Below, in pieces: positions 45,192 to 54,999 of a DNA stretch of 64,000 nt; position 1 is the stretch's first letter, and the number at the start of each line of letters is the position of its first letter. Origin of the DNA: Pseudotamlana haliotis (GTDB taxonomy: Bacteria > Bacteroidota > Bacteroidia > Flavobacteriales > Flavobacteriaceae); assembly GCF_008806375.1 (NCBI RefSeq), contig NZ_WAAT01000052.1, positions 1-64,000 on the forward strand, in the 5' to 3' direction. A model generated the notes under the pieces. That model saw nothing but the letters and a program-made list of their open reading frames with translations. It ran no database searches and was not told the origin of the DNA. Both the position numbers and the translations under genes were made by a program.

Positions 45192-46454
45192 ATGATATAT
45201 ATTTTAATTTTTTTAGTTTTGATTCAATTGTTTTTATTGACTAGAAACTTAAAATATTATTTTTTAAGTCCTGTTTATATTTATGTTCTATTTTCAGGGA
45301 TATCAATTTTAATATCAGTATTATATTTTTATTATTATGACGATAAATACAATATGTTTAGGTTAGATGAGGTTTCCAATGAAGATTTTATTAACACCAT
45401 CGAGTGGTATCTTATTGCTTTAAACTCTTTTATTTTTGGATTTCTATTATATCATAATTTTTCTTTAAGGGCCACAAGAAATCTTTTAAGGAAACCCTTT
45501 AACGAATCCTTGTTTTTTAATTTAAAGTTACCCGAAAATATTGTTACTATTGTGTCTGGTTTATTTTTCACGATAGTCCTTCTTTATTTTGTTTCCTATG
45601 GAACTAGCTTGTTTTATAGAGATCAATATTTGCCCAAAGAGAACGTGAAGGCACTAATTGTTTTAATAAAATTACTGTCGTTGGTTCAGGTCATTTTATT
45701 AGGCATTATTTATGATAAAAATAAGTTATTAAGTATTACATACTTTTTTATTATGTTCCTATTGTCCATAGGTACGGGCTCAAGAACAGTGATTTTAACG
45801 TTGTTGCTTTATTTTATTTTAATTTTTATTTCAAAGGGTAATACGTTAAAAAATAAAATCACTTTTTTTATAAATATATTTTTAACTTTTATTTTTCTTG
45901 GGTATTTAATGAATTTTAGGTCTCAAGAAGCCCATGGTATTTTGCCATATATAGAAAGTATTTTTACTAGTGAGAGACAAAGAGACTCCTTTTTTAATGT
46001 ATACTATTCGCTTATTTTTGGTGTTTTTGTAACTATTCGCACACTTAAAGATGCTTTACCCGATTGGCATGTTATCTATGTAAGTTTAAACCCTCTTCCA
46101 GGTTCGATGGTTGGTTGGTACGATATAGCTAGTGATATGAGAATTAATAGATATGCCCCCTTTTCATTGCACGGTAGGGTGTTTAAAATGGGCTTTTTAT
46201 TTACTTTCTGCTACTTTATTTTTACAGGGCTTATATATTCCTTTTTTGAAAGGTTAATGAGGAGTTATTTAAATATAGGGAATAAGTGGGTACCGTTTAT
46301 ATTAGTCATCTTACTCACTTTACATATTGTATATGGTTTTGAATACAACATGCGTTCTTCTGTGAGATATTTGTATTATTCTTTTGCTTTTGTTGTGCTC
46401 GTAGTAGTGGCTAATAAAGTCTATAATAGCCTCATAAAACCAATAGAAAAATGA
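45192..46454 (+). CDS. Wzy-type O-antigen polymerase (oligosaccharide repeat-unit polymerase)
   Basis: 420 residues with about 11 transmembrane segments and a larger loop (about 235-320) containing NFRSQEAHGILPYIES, GSMVGWYDIASDMRINRYAP and FSLHGRVFKMG, the type of periplasmic loop used by Wzy polymerases. IGTGSRTVILTLLLYF in the middle is a common signature of oligosaccharide repeat unit polymerases. Expected to join flipped repeat units on the periplasmic side. The next gene overlaps by 4 bases and also has polymerase/ligase features. Confidence 0.75.
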   Translation: MIYILIFLVLIQLFLLTRNLKYYFLSPVYIYVLFSGISILISVLYFYYYDDKYNMFRLDEVSNEDFINTIEWYLIALNSFIFGFLLYHNFSLRATRNLLRKPFNESLFFNLKLPENIVTIVSGLFFTIVLLYFVSYGTSLFYRDQYLPKENVKALIVLIKLLSLVQVILLGIIYDKNKLLSITYFFIMFLLSIGTGSRTVILTLLLYFILIFISKGNTLKNKITFFINIFLTFIFLGYLMNFRSQEAHGILPYIESIFTSERQRDSFFNVYYSLIFGVFVTIRTLKDALPDWHVIYVSLNPLPGSMVGWYDIASDMRINRYAPFSLHGRVFKMGFLFTFCYFIFTGLIYSFFERLMRSYLNIGNKWVPFILVILLTLHIVYGFEYNMRSSVRYLYYSFAFVVLVVVANKVYNSLIKPIEK

Positions 46455-47698
46455 TCGATTTAACTAAGCTTTTGTTGAAAAACCAACCAATAAGTATAGC
46501 TTTTATTTTATTAGGGTTGTTTCCTATATTTCCTTTTAACCTAAAACCTGTAATAGTTGGAGTAGTGATAGCAATAAGTGTTTTTTACTACTTTAAAAGG
46601 GCGGAAACCGTGTTTTCTAACATATACCTTTTCAACGGTATTCTTTTTATTTTATATGGGATATCATTCTTTTATTCTCAAGACAAAGTATATGCTTTAA
46701 AGAGACTCGAAACGTCATTATCGCTGGTGCTATTGCCGATATTCTTCATTTTATTATCGTCAGGTGTTTTAAGTAAAAAAACATTATTACATATAGAAAA
46801 AGTTTTTTTTAAAACATTCTATTTTTCTGTTCTTTTAATGAGTATTGTCATCTATATCTACATATGCTCATTGGGTTATTTTAACGGTTTAGTTAGCTAC
46901 AGTTTTTGCCTGTCATATATTGAGCATCGGTTATGGGTTTTTAATGATCATCCAATCTATATTTCTATATTTCTTGCTATCGCTTTAATTTTTTCTATAA
47001 GGTTATATAAAAGCGGCTCTAAGTATATAAAAGCCCTTATTTTAATAGGTGATTTAGTTGTTTTGAGCACGCTGTTTTTCTTATCTAGAAAGGGAGTGAT
47101 AATAGCTCTTATTATATCTTTTATTTTTTTAGCCTTTAAAACACTGCGGTTCACAAAAATTCGTGTGTTGTATTTAGCTGCTGTTGCTATTTTTATGGCT
47201 GTATTCTTTTTCATATCCTCATCGCAATCAAAACGATTTAAAGAAATTTTCAATCAAGAAACTTATACGAATTCAATAAACGAAAACTTATCCTCTACAA
47301 GTATTAGGTTTGGTATATATAAGTGCGCAGTAAAACAAATACCCCAATCTGGTTTTTTTGGATTTGGTATAGGAGATGTTAAACATGCTTTGCAGGATTG
47401 TTACCAAGAAACATCTGCATTATTGGTTAATAAAAATTATAATACTCACAACCAGTATCTCAACACGATACTGGCAACAGGTGTTATTGGTTTGTTAATC
47501 TTTTGTTTTAGTTTGTTTATGCTTTTTAGGTTCTCTATCAATAGGAACGATTATATTTTTACAGCCGTTTTAATTTTCTATTCCATAGCATTACTAACTG
47601 AGAATATTTTAGATAGGCAAAACGGGATTATCTTATTTTCCATTTTAATTAACTATTTCACTTTTCAAAATATATTAAAAATAAAGTTCGATGAATAA
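46451..47698 (+). CDS. O-antigen ligase (WaaL)/Wzy_C-type membrane protein
   Basis: 415 residues, about 11-12 transmembrane helices. It carries the Wzy_C/O-antigen ligase signature: FLSRKGVIIALIISFIFLAF before a periplasmic loop with TSIRFGIYKCAVKQIPQSG, GFGIGDVKHALQDCY, and NTHNQYLNTILATGVIGLL, where His in NTHNQYL is the conserved position. It would transfer finished polymer to lipid A-core or another acceptor, or be a second polymerase. Overlaps the Wzy gene by 4 bases and the next glycosyltransferase by 8. Confidence 0.8.
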   Translation: MIDLTKLLLKNQPISIAFILLGLFPIFPFNLKPVIVGVVIAISVFYYFKRAETVFSNIYLFNGILFILYGISFFYSQDKVYALKRLETSLSLVLLPIFFILLSSGVLSKKTLLHIEKVFFKTFYFSVLLMSIVIYIYICSLGYFNGLVSYSFCLSYIEHRLWVFNDHPIYISIFLAIALIFSIRLYKSGSKYIKALILIGDLVVLSTLFFLSRKGVIIALIISFIFLAFKTLRFTKIRVLYLAAVAIFMAVFFFISSSQSKRFKEIFNQETYTNSINENLSSTSIRFGIYKCAVKQIPQSGFFGFGIGDVKHALQDCYQETSALLVNKNYNTHNQYLNTILATGVIGLLIFCFSLFMLFRFSINRNDYIFTAVLIFYSIALLTENILDRQNGIILFSILINYFTFQNILKIKFDE

Positions 47699-48779
47699 AA
47701 TTTTAGTAATAGGTCCATTACCAGAACCTACAACGGGGGTGTCATTGGCAAATAAAGTAGTAGTAGAAAACCTAAATAAAAATAGTGGTTATGATGTAGA
47801 TTTTATTAATACTTCTTTTGATAAATTTGACGAAAGTCTTGGGAAGTTTTCGTTACGAAAAATGTTTTTCTATCTAAAATTAAATGTTTTTTCTTATAAG
47901 ATCTTCAGCAATAAGATTATTTATATAACCCCTGGTCAAACTTTCTTTGGAATTCTTAAATATGCCAATTTTATATTAATAAGTAAGCTTCTTGGAAGAG
48001 AGTTAATTATGCATATACATGGCAACTATGTTGGTAAAGAATACCGTTTATTAAAAGGATTAAAAAAGAGAATATTTAAACGATTATTTAGTCAAACAAC
48101 TAAAGGGATCGTGTTGTCCGAATCATTAAGCGGTAATATGTCACCTTTTATTAGGGAAGATCAGATTTTTGTTTTGTATAATTTTGTAGAAGATTATTTG
48201 TTTCTTGAAGAACGAGTTGTTTTACCTTCTGAAAATAATAATTATCCAAAAGTTATTTTTTTAAGTAACTTGATGGAAGAAAAAGGAATATTAGATTTAT
48301 TAGAGTCCTTTAAAATTTTGGAAGATCAAGGTGTTAAATTTGAAGCAAAAATAGCCGGTCATATTGATGCTAATAATAGAAATAAAATAGATGAGTATTT
48401 TAAAACCTTAAAAAATGTAACGTTTTGTGGGGTTGTTTCTGGTGAAGCAAAAAAAGAGTTATTAATTTGGGGAAATGTTTTTGTGTTACCTACTTATTAC
48501 GAAATGGAAGGGCAACCAATATCCATTTTAGAAGCAATGGCTACAGGGAATTTGATTTTAACAACGAATCATTCTGGAATTCCAGATATTTTTAAAGATA
48601 GCGTAAATGGGTTTTATGTTGAAAAAAAGAATCCAAATAGTATAGCCTCAATAGTAGGAATGATTTCTCAGAATTCCGATAATTTTCTTAGTATTAGGAA
48701 GCATAACGTGGCGATGGCTCGTCAAAGCTATAGGGTAGATAATTTTATCTCTAATTTGGTAAAAATTATAGAGAAATGA
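47691..48779 (+). CDS. Glycosyltransferase family 4
   Basis: 362 residues, GT-B fold. N-terminal ILVIGPLPEPTTGVSLANKVV; C-terminal donor site with KVIFLSNLMEEKGILDLLESF, and VLPTYYEMEGQPISILEAMA with the two-Glu EX7E motif. A retaining transferase that adds one sugar of the repeat unit on the cytoplasmic face. Donor unknown; dTDP-rhamnose or GDP-fucose are available. Overlaps its neighbours by 8 and 4 bases, so it is part of a coupled block. Confidence 0.88.
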   Translation: MNKILVIGPLPEPTTGVSLANKVVVENLNKNSGYDVDFINTSFDKFDESLGKFSLRKMFFYLKLNVFSYKIFSNKIIYITPGQTFFGILKYANFILISKLLGRELIMHIHGNYVGKEYRLLKGLKKRIFKRLFSQTTKGIVLSESLSGNMSPFIREDQIFVLYNFVEDYLFLEERVVLPSENNNYPKVIFLSNLMEEKGILDLLESFKILEDQGVKFEAKIAGHIDANNRNKIDEYFKTLKNVTFCGVVSGEAKKELLIWGNVFVLPTYYEMEGQPISILEAMATGNLILTTNHSGIPDIFKDSVNGFYVEKKNPNSIASIVGMISQNSDNFLSIRKHNVAMARQSYRVDNFISNLVKIIEK

Positions 48780-49330
48780 GTAAAATACAAGATTTAAGTC
48801 TATATCAAAACCCAGATGGGTTTAGGGGTAGATCAAAAATTATGGTGCAACTTTGGTGGATTTGTTACGCCGTTTTTTTTAAACCCTCACCACAAGTTCT
48901 ATATTCATGGAGACGTTTTTTATTGCGAATTTTTGGGGCTGAAATAGGAAAAAATGTTATCATTAGACCATCTGCAGAGTTTACATACCCATGGAAAATA
49001 AAGATAGGAGATAACAGTTGGATAGGGGACCAAGTTGTGCTTTACTCTTTAGGAGAAATTATTATTGGAAGTAATACCGTTGTTTCACAAAGGAGTTATA
49101 TTTGCACAGGTACCCATAATTATAAAGAGATTGATTTTCCAATTTTAGAAAAAAGAATAATTATAGGGGATCAATGTTGGTTGGCTACAGATGTTTTTGT
49201 GTCTCCAGGGGTGTCTATTGGTAGTGGTGTGGTTGTAGGCGCAAGAAGCACCGTTATAAGCGATTTAGAGCCTAATGCTGTTTATGTTGGTTCTCCAGTA
49301 AAGTTTATAAAAAAACGAGAAATTGAGTAA
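48776..49330 (+). CDS. WcaF-like hexapeptide-repeat acetyltransferase
   Basis: 184 residues, close to E. coli WcaF length. Left-handed beta-helix with hexapeptide repeats (VIIRPSAEFTYPWKIKIGDN, GEIIIGSNTVVSQ, GVSIGSGVVVGARSTV). The N-terminal FRGRSKIMVQLWWICYAVFF and ICTGTHNY with the catalytic-type His are typical of the WcaF group. Probably O-acetylates a sugar of the repeat unit using acetyl-CoA. Overlaps both neighbours (4 bases upstream, 8 downstream). Confidence 0.88.
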   Translation: MSKIQDLSLYQNPDGFRGRSKIMVQLWWICYAVFFKPSPQVLYSWRRFLLRIFGAEIGKNVIIRPSAEFTYPWKIKIGDNSWIGDQVVLYSLGEIIIGSNTVVSQRSYICTGTHNYKEIDFPILEKRIIIGDQCWLATDVFVSPGVSIGSGVVVGARSTVISDLEPNAVYVGSPVKFIKKREIE

Positions 49331-50534
49331 AAAAATTACAATTATTGGTATTAACTACTATCCAGAAGATAGTGCTATTGGCTTATATACCACGCAAAAA
49401 GCAGAATACTTAGTTTCAAAAGGGTTTGATGTCACCGTTATTACAGGTTTTCCATATTATCCGCAATGGGAAATTAGGGAAGATTATAAATCAAAAAATT
49501 ATTTAGTATCCGAAAACATCAATGGTGTTAAGGTTTTTAGAAGTAAACAATACGTGCCTAAAGACCCTACCTTTGCGAAACGCATAGTGCATTTAACAAG
49601 TTTTACATTTGGTAATTTTATTAATTTATTTAAAGTAGACAAGCCTGATATAGTGATATCTATCATTCCGTTTACTACATCTGGGTTATTGGGTTGGTTT
49701 TTGAAAAAACGTTATAAATGTAAACACTTAGTTCATATTCAAGATTTCGAATTCGATGCTGCGATAGATTCAGGGCTGTTAAGCGGGAACAAAAAAAGTG
49801 TTATTAAGATTTTACAAAACATTGAGAAATTTGTATTAAATAAAGCTGATGTTGTTTCAACCATAAGCTATGGAATGATTAATAAGTTGAAACAGAAAAC
49901 AGACACTAATACATATTACCTCACTAATTGGATTGATGTAGACGCTTTTAACTATGAAAAATTAGAGCCGCATAGATATTTGAAGTCAGAAAAATTTAAA
50001 ATTTTATATTCAGGAAATATTGGTGCAAAGCAAGATTGGGATTTGTTTGTTAAAGTATTAAGTCATTTAGAAAAGTTAGAAAATATAGAGGTTGTTGTTG
50101 TAGGAGAAGGGGCCGAAAAGGCTAAACTGCTAGAGGTCATAAAAGATTTTAATTTTGTGAAACACTTTAATTTAGTGCCCTATGAAGAATTACCACAATT
50201 GCTTTCAAGTGCAGATTTACATATTTTGTTTCAGAAAACAGATGTTATTGATACGGTAATGCCTTCGAAAATATTAGGTATGATGGCTAGTGAAAAGCCG
50301 TCTATTGTTACGGGTAATATGGAAAGTGAAGTCGCTAAAGTTTTTCAGGATTCAAAGGGAGGTTTTTATTTTAGCGGTAATTCTATCCATGAGATAATAG
50401 AACAAATTCAAGTTTTGAAGGAAGACAAGAGTCTTTGTGTTGAGCTTGGGGTTGGAGCAAAGAAATATGTAGTTGAAAAGTATTCTAAAAACATGGTACT
50501 CGATAAATTTATTAATAAACTTGAAAACCTTTGA
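49323..50534 (+). CDS. WcaI-like glycosyltransferase (GT4)
   Basis: 403 residues from TTG 49323, inside the end of the WcaF-like gene; no Met is close by and the family starts at this KKITIIGINYYPE. Motifs: INYYPEDSAIGLYTTQKAEYL, GFPYYPQWEI, HIQDFEFDAAIDSGLL, ILYSGNIGAKQDWDLFV. These match the colanic acid WcaI group, often a fucosyltransferase-type enzyme in that pathway. Given that GDP-fucose is made upstream, fucose transfer is a reasonable but unproven role. Confidence 0.85.
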   Translation: MSKKITIIGINYYPEDSAIGLYTTQKAEYLVSKGFDVTVITGFPYYPQWEIREDYKSKNYLVSENINGVKVFRSKQYVPKDPTFAKRIVHLTSFTFGNFINLFKVDKPDIVISIIPFTTSGLLGWFLKKRYKCKHLVHIQDFEFDAAIDSGLLSGNKKSVIKILQNIEKFVLNKADVVSTISYGMINKLKQKTDTNTYYLTNWIDVDAFNYEKLEPHRYLKSEKFKILYSGNIGAKQDWDLFVKVLSHLEKLENIEVVVVGEGAEKAKLLEVIKDFNFVKHFNLVPYEELPQLLSSADLHILFQKTDVIDTVMPSKILGMMASEKPSIVTGNMESEVAKVFQDSKGGFYFSGNSIHEIIEQIQVLKEDKSLCVELGVGAKKYVVEKYSKNMVLDKFINKLENL

Positions 50535-50552
50535 TAAGCTAAATCTAAATAC

Positions 50553-51539
50553 ATGAAAAAAATTTTAATAACAGGAGCGGCAGGTTTCTTAGGGTCTCAT
50601 TTATGTGATCGATTTGTAAATGAAGGTTACCATGTTATTGGAATGGATAATCTTATTACTGGCGACAAAAAAAATATCGATCATTTAATTGGTTTAGATA
50701 ATTTTGAGTTTATAGCTCACGATGTTACAAATTACATAGAATACAAGGGGAACCTTGATTATATCTTGCATTTTGCTTCACCAGCAAGCCCAATTGATTA
50801 TCTTAAAATCCCTATTCAAACCTTAAAAGTAGGTGCTCTGGGGACCCATAACTTATTAGGATTAGCAAAGGCAAAAAATGCAAGAATGTTGATTGCATCA
50901 ACATCTGAGGTTTATGGAGATCCTTTAGTGCATCCACAAAAAGAAGCCTACTACGGGAATGTAAATACCATTGGTCCACGTGGGGTGTACGATGAAGCTA
51001 AGCGTTTTCAAGAGTCCATTACTATGGCTTATCATCGTTTTCACGGGTTAGAAACACGTATTGTGCGTATATTTAACACCTATGGTCCTAGAATGCGACT
51101 CAACGACGGACGCGTAATACCGGCTTTTATGGGGCAGGCACTTCGAGGGGAAGATTTAACTGTTTTTGGAGATGGTTCACAAACACGATCGTTTTGTTAT
51201 GTTGATGATCAGGTAGAAGGGATTTACAGATTGCTTTTAAGCGATTATGCCGAACCTATTAATATAGGAAACTCGCATGAAATTACTATAAGTGAGTTTG
51301 CCGAAGAAATCATTAAACTTACAGGAACCAACCAAAAGGTTATTTATAAAGATTTGCCAGTTGATGATCCTATGCAAAGGCAACCAGATATAAGTTTAGC
51401 AAAAAAAGTGTTAGATTGGGAACCTAAAATAGGTCGAGAAGAGGGTATGAAAAAAACCTTTGAATATTTTAAAGGTTTATCACAGGAGGAGCTTCATAAG
51501 AGTGAGCATAAAAATTTTAAAAGTCATATAAAAAAATAG
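50553..51539 (+). CDS. UDP-glucuronate decarboxylase (UDP-xylose synthase)
   Basis: 328 residues, extended SDR fold. NAD-binding [49 protein letters not shown]; YxxxK in [30 protein letters not shown]. The combination ASPASPxxY, YDEAKR and GPRM is characteristic of UDP-xylose synthases (UXS), which turn UDP-glucuronate into UDP-xylose. No UDP-glucose dehydrogenase is in the window, so UDP-GlcA must come from elsewhere. Its TAG stop is followed immediately by the GTG start of the next gene. Confidence 0.93.
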   Translation: MKKILITGAAGFLGSHLCDRFVNEGYHVIGMDNLITGDKKNIDHLIGLDNFEFIAHDVTNYIEYKGNLDYILHFASPASPIDYLKIPIQTLKVGALGTHNLLGLAKAKNARMLIASTSEVYGDPLVHPQKEAYYGNVNTIGPRGVYDEAKRFQESITMAYHRFHGLETRIVRIFNTYGPRMRLNDGRVIPAFMGQALRGEDLTVFGDGSQTRSFCYVDDQVEGIYRLLLSDYAEPINIGNSHEITISEFAEEIIKLTGTNQKVIYKDLPVDDPMQRQPDISLAKKVLDWEPKIGREEGMKKTFEYFKGLSQEELHKSEHKNFKSHIKK

Positions 51540-52892
51540 GTGGATTATAAAAAAGGGAGATATTCTGGGTTCATAAAACCACTATTTGGTTTTATAGACT
51601 TGGTTATTATTAACATAGCGGTATTTTATTTCGATATAAACTTAACCAATGTTTATATGTTCTGTGGTTATATTTCCTTGTTATGGATTATAATCGCGGT
51701 AAAAAATCATTTTTATGAAATACAAAGGCATACCCGGTTAATTCAAATCATCCCCTTACTCTTTAAACAAATTATTATATTTTCAATAGTGCTTTATGCT
51801 TATATAGGGTTTTTTAAGCAGCCCAATATGAGTCGCTTACAGTTAGCGTTGTATTTGGTTGCTGTGTTTTTAGCCGTATCACTATTTAAGCTGTTTGTTA
51901 CCTTTTTATTAAAAAAATACAGAGAAGTTTTAGGAGGTAATGTTAGAAATGTAATTGTTATTGGTCATAACTATAAAACCAGACAATTAATAAACACTTT
52001 CAAAAGGCGGTCTGATTATGGTTATGATTTTAAAGCCAGGTTTAGCACACAAGACATCGATTTTTCATTAGAAAAATGCTACAAGTATATTATAGATCAT
52101 AATATTGATGAAATTTACTTTTCTGTAGCCGAGTTGTCAAATAAACAGATTAATAGTTTAATCGATTTTGCCGATAATAACCTGCGTGAACTCAAATTTA
52201 TTCCCGATAATAAAGATATATACTCAAAACGTTTAAAATACGAATATTACGATTATATACCAGTTCTATCCATTAGAGATATTCCTTTGCAGGAACCTGC
52301 AAATATGTTTATTAAACGCATATACGATATCTTGTTTTCTGCCTTCATTATCATAGGTGTTTTATCGTGGTTAACGCCTATACTGGCTATTTTAATTCGA
52401 TTGGAGTCTAAAGGCCCTATCTTTTTTAAGCAATCGAGAAATGGTTTTAACTATCAAGAGTTCGATTGTTATAAATTTAGGTCTATGAGGCCAAGTAAAG
52501 ATGCGCATTTAAATCAGGCTACTAAAGGCGACATGCGTGTTACTAAAATAGGAGCGTTTATTAGAAAAACAAGTATCGACGAGTTACCTCAGTTTTTTAA
52601 TGTGTTATTTGGCGACATGTCGGTTGTTGGCCCTAGGCCGCATATGGTATCTCATACCAATATGTATGCCCAGCGTATTGATAAATTTATGGTACGTCAT
52701 TTCGTAAAACCAGGTATTACTGGCCTAGCTCAAACCAGTGGTTTTAGAGGTGAAATTGAAACCGATAAGGACATCATTAATCGTGTGAAGTATGATATTT
52801 TTTATATCGAAAACTGGTCACTTTTACTTGATATTAAAATCTCAATACAAACGTTTCTAAACGCTGTAAAAGGTGAAGAGAAAGCCTATTAA
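51540..52892 (+). CDS. WcaJ-like undecaprenyl-phosphate sugar phosphotransferase (initiating transferase)
   Basis: 450 residues from GTG 51540, immediately after the UXS stop. Four N-terminal transmembrane helices, a CoA-binding-like middle domain (GGNVRNVIVIGHNYKTRQLI), a fifth membrane element (RIYDILFSAFIIIGVLSW) and the conserved sugar-transferase domain with GPIFFKQSRNG, DCYKFRSMR, RKTSIDELPQFFNVLFGDMS, VVGPRPHM and KPGITGLAQTSGFRGE. It loads the first sugar-1-phosphate (usually glucose) onto undecaprenyl phosphate, so it defines the reducing end of the repeat unit. Confidence 0.93.
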   Translation: MDYKKGRYSGFIKPLFGFIDLVIINIAVFYFDINLTNVYMFCGYISLLWIIIAVKNHFYEIQRHTRLIQIIPLLFKQIIIFSIVLYAYIGFFKQPNMSRLQLALYLVAVFLAVSLFKLFVTFLLKKYREVLGGNVRNVIVIGHNYKTRQLINTFKRRSDYGYDFKARFSTQDIDFSLEKCYKYIIDHNIDEIYFSVAELSNKQINSLIDFADNNLRELKFIPDNKDIYSKRLKYEYYDYIPVLSIRDIPLQEPANMFIKRIYDILFSAFIIIGVLSWLTPILAILIRLESKGPIFFKQSRNGFNYQEFDCYKFRSMRPSKDAHLNQATKGDMRVTKIGAFIRKTSIDELPQFFNVLFGDMSVVGPRPHMVSHTNMYAQRIDKFMVRHFVKPGITGLAQTSGFRGEIETDKDIINRVKYDIFYIENWSLLLDIKISIQTFLNAVKGEEKAY

Positions 52893-52910
52893 CTATCATT
52901 TTTATTCTTT

Positions 52911-53690
52911 ATGAAAAGCCTAGTTTCTATTATAACGCCCTTGTACAATTCAGAAGCGTTTATCTTAGAAACCATTAACAGCGTGATTCAACAAAGTTAT
53001 AGGCCATGGGAGCTTCTATTAATAGATGATGGCTCTACAGACGATACACTAAAAATCATTCAGCCTTACCTAGACAAATATTCAAATATCAAGCTTTTAA
53101 AAAATAAAATTAACTCTGGTGCTGCAGTTTCTAGAAATAAAGGTATTTATGCTGCAACTGGCGATTATATTGCTTTTTTAGATGCCGATGACTTATGGAA
53201 ACCGAATAAGCTAGAAGTGCAAATTCGGTTTATGGAAACTAACAATTGCGATGTGTGTTTCTCGAGTTACGAACATATAGATGAAGCTGGTCATGCTTTA
53301 AACAAATTTTCTAAGGCATTAAAGGAATTATCGTATACCAAGCTTTTAAAAAGTAACTATATCGGGAATTTAACCGGTATATATAATGCTAAACGCTTGG
53401 GTAAAGTAATATCTCCAAACTTAAGGAAACGCCAAGATTGGTTGTTATGGCTAGCGGCTATTAAAAAATCTAGTAAGCCAGCTTTAGGTATCACAGAATC
53501 TTTAGCTTACTATCGCGTTCGTAAAAATTCGATTTCGGCAAATAAATGGGAGTTGATTAAGCATAATTATTTGGTATACCATAAGGGATTAGGTTTTTCA
53601 AAAATGACTTCCATCTACCTCATGGGGGTGTTTTTTAAGGAACATTTTTTTGTAAAATCGAAACAAATTCAAGCTAAAGGTGAGAGGTGA
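52911..53690 (+). CDS. Glycosyltransferase family 2
   Basis: 259 residues, GT-A fold. N-terminal VSIITPLYNSEAFILETINS, LLIDDGSTDDT, the metal/nucleotide motif FLDADDLWKPN, and RKRQDWLLWLAA in the acceptor region. An inverting transferase for one sugar of the repeat unit. Short for a GT2 but complete. Its last 17 bases overlap the 3' end of the convergent CapK-like gene. Confidence 0.9.
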   Translation: MKSLVSIITPLYNSEAFILETINSVIQQSYRPWELLLIDDGSTDDTLKIIQPYLDKYSNIKLLKNKINSGAAVSRNKGIYAATGDYIAFLDADDLWKPNKLEVQIRFMETNNCDVCFSSYEHIDEAGHALNKFSKALKELSYTKLLKSNYIGNLTGIYNAKRLGKVISPNLRKRQDWLLWLAAIKKSSKPALGITESLAYYRVRKNSISANKWELIKHNYLVYHKGLGFSKMTSIYLMGVFFKEHFFVKSKQIQAKGER

Positions 53691-54981
53691 ATTGCTTTAA
53701 TTTCCCACGATTGGAGCGGTTTAATTGGTCTTGTTGTTCAAAAATAATCCTAAGGTTAGGTTCTAAATATTTTGTAATCGCTTGTTTTACGGCTTCAATG
53801 TTTTCTTCTGAAAGCGAGCTAGAACTCACATAACTTATTTTAAACGTATCTAGCTCGAGCTGATCAATTACAAACTCTTTAACGGTACTTTTATCTTCAA
53901 TAATCGTTTTAGTTACATAGTAAAACGTTAATCCTGCTGCTGTTTTTCCGCTCGGCAGTTTTACCAGGTCACCCGTTCTTCCGTTAAGGCATTTTAAAAT
54001 GGGTTTTTCTAGAGTACTCGATTCCGATAAGGCACCCAAGTCACCTAAATCGTAGCGTATAAAAGGCTGTGCTTTGTTATAGAGCGACGTAATTACAATA
54101 CGACCAATCTCGCCATGTGGTAAGGGGTTATTATGCTCGTCTAAAATTTCAACAAATAGATCTTCATTATTAACCACCCATTGGTCGTGCGTATTTTGAA
54201 ACGCAATAAGCCCTAATTCTGCAGCGCCATATTCATTAATTATCGGAATGTTAAATTGTGTAGCCAGCAGGCTTTTATCTGAGTCGAAAAGCATTTCAGA
54301 AGTCACAATACAAGCTTTCAGCGTTGGGCAGACTGTTTTTAAGACGATATTTCTTTTCTGAAGATACTTAGCGAACTGTACAATAGCACTGGTATAGCCA
54401 TTAATATAATCGAAAGATGAAGCCTTGAATAGCGCAATGTTTTTTTCCATCTGCTCATCACTAAGATCAAATACCGAAAATCGAAAACGATTGCTAAGGC
54501 GGTCTTTAATACGTTCTTTATAGTATCCCTTTTTATCTAGAGGAATCCCGTAAAATCGAGCCTGTTTTGATGTGTGTACATCCAGGTCGAACCATTTATA
54601 GCGATCTATAAAATTAGCCCAAATTAAAGCATGACAAAATTTGTCTTTTGCAAACAGAAAAGGTGTTCCCGATGACCCTGAGGTTTTGTTTAAGTAAATA
54701 TTCTTTCTTGAAAAACCATTGGAAAGTCTATCATTTAAAGGTTTTTGTAAATCCAATTTGGTCATAACAGGCAGCTCATTCCAAGTGGTAAAGTTTTCCG
54801 CATTAACAAAGGATCTATAAAACGGATTGTTTTTTAAATGATAGTTTACAATATCTTGCTTTTTAGTTTCGATATAGGTGTTACAATCAAGAGCAATCGC
54901 TTTTTGGATACTTTTAAGTGTCCTCGAAGCTTTTTTTATAGGGAAGCCGTTTAGTTGTAAAGAAAATTTAAATAAATTCAT
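53674..54981 (-). CDS. CapK/phenylacetate-CoA-ligase-like adenylate-forming protein
   Basis: 435 residues from ATG 54981 (MNLFKFSLQLNGFPIKKASR); an in-frame TTG at 55002 overlaps the promoter box and is less likely. ANL-type motifs: NKTSGSSGTPF (ATP loop), INEYGAAELGLIAF, FIRYDLGDLGAL and NGRTGDLVKLPSG. Members of this group (CapK, PaaK-like) activate a carboxylic acid as acyl-AMP and occur at ends of polysaccharide loci. The substrate is unknown. On the opposite strand to the polysaccharide run, with its own promoter. Confidence 0.85.
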   Translation of the reverse strand: MNLFKFSLQLNGFPIKKASRTLKSIQKAIALDCNTYIETKKQDIVNYHLKNNPFYRSFVNAENFTTWNELPVMTKLDLQKPLNDRLSNGFSRKNIYLNKTSGSSGTPFLFAKDKFCHALIWANFIDRYKWFDLDVHTSKQARFYGIPLDKKGYYKERIKDRLSNRFRFSVFDLSDEQMEKNIALFKASSFDYINGYTSAIVQFAKYLQKRNIVLKTVCPTLKACIVTSEMLFDSDKSLLATQFNIPIINEYGAAELGLIAFQNTHDQWVVNNEDLFVEILDEHNNPLPHGEIGRIVITSLYNKAQPFIRYDLGDLGALSESSTLEKPILKCLNGRTGDLVKLPSGKTAAGLTFYYVTKTIIEDKSTVKEFVIDQLELDTFKISYVSSSSLSEENIEAVKQAITKYLEPNLRIIFEQQDQLNRSNRGKLKQFTSHL

Positions 54982-54999
54982 AGGTGTAAAGCCAAGAAA

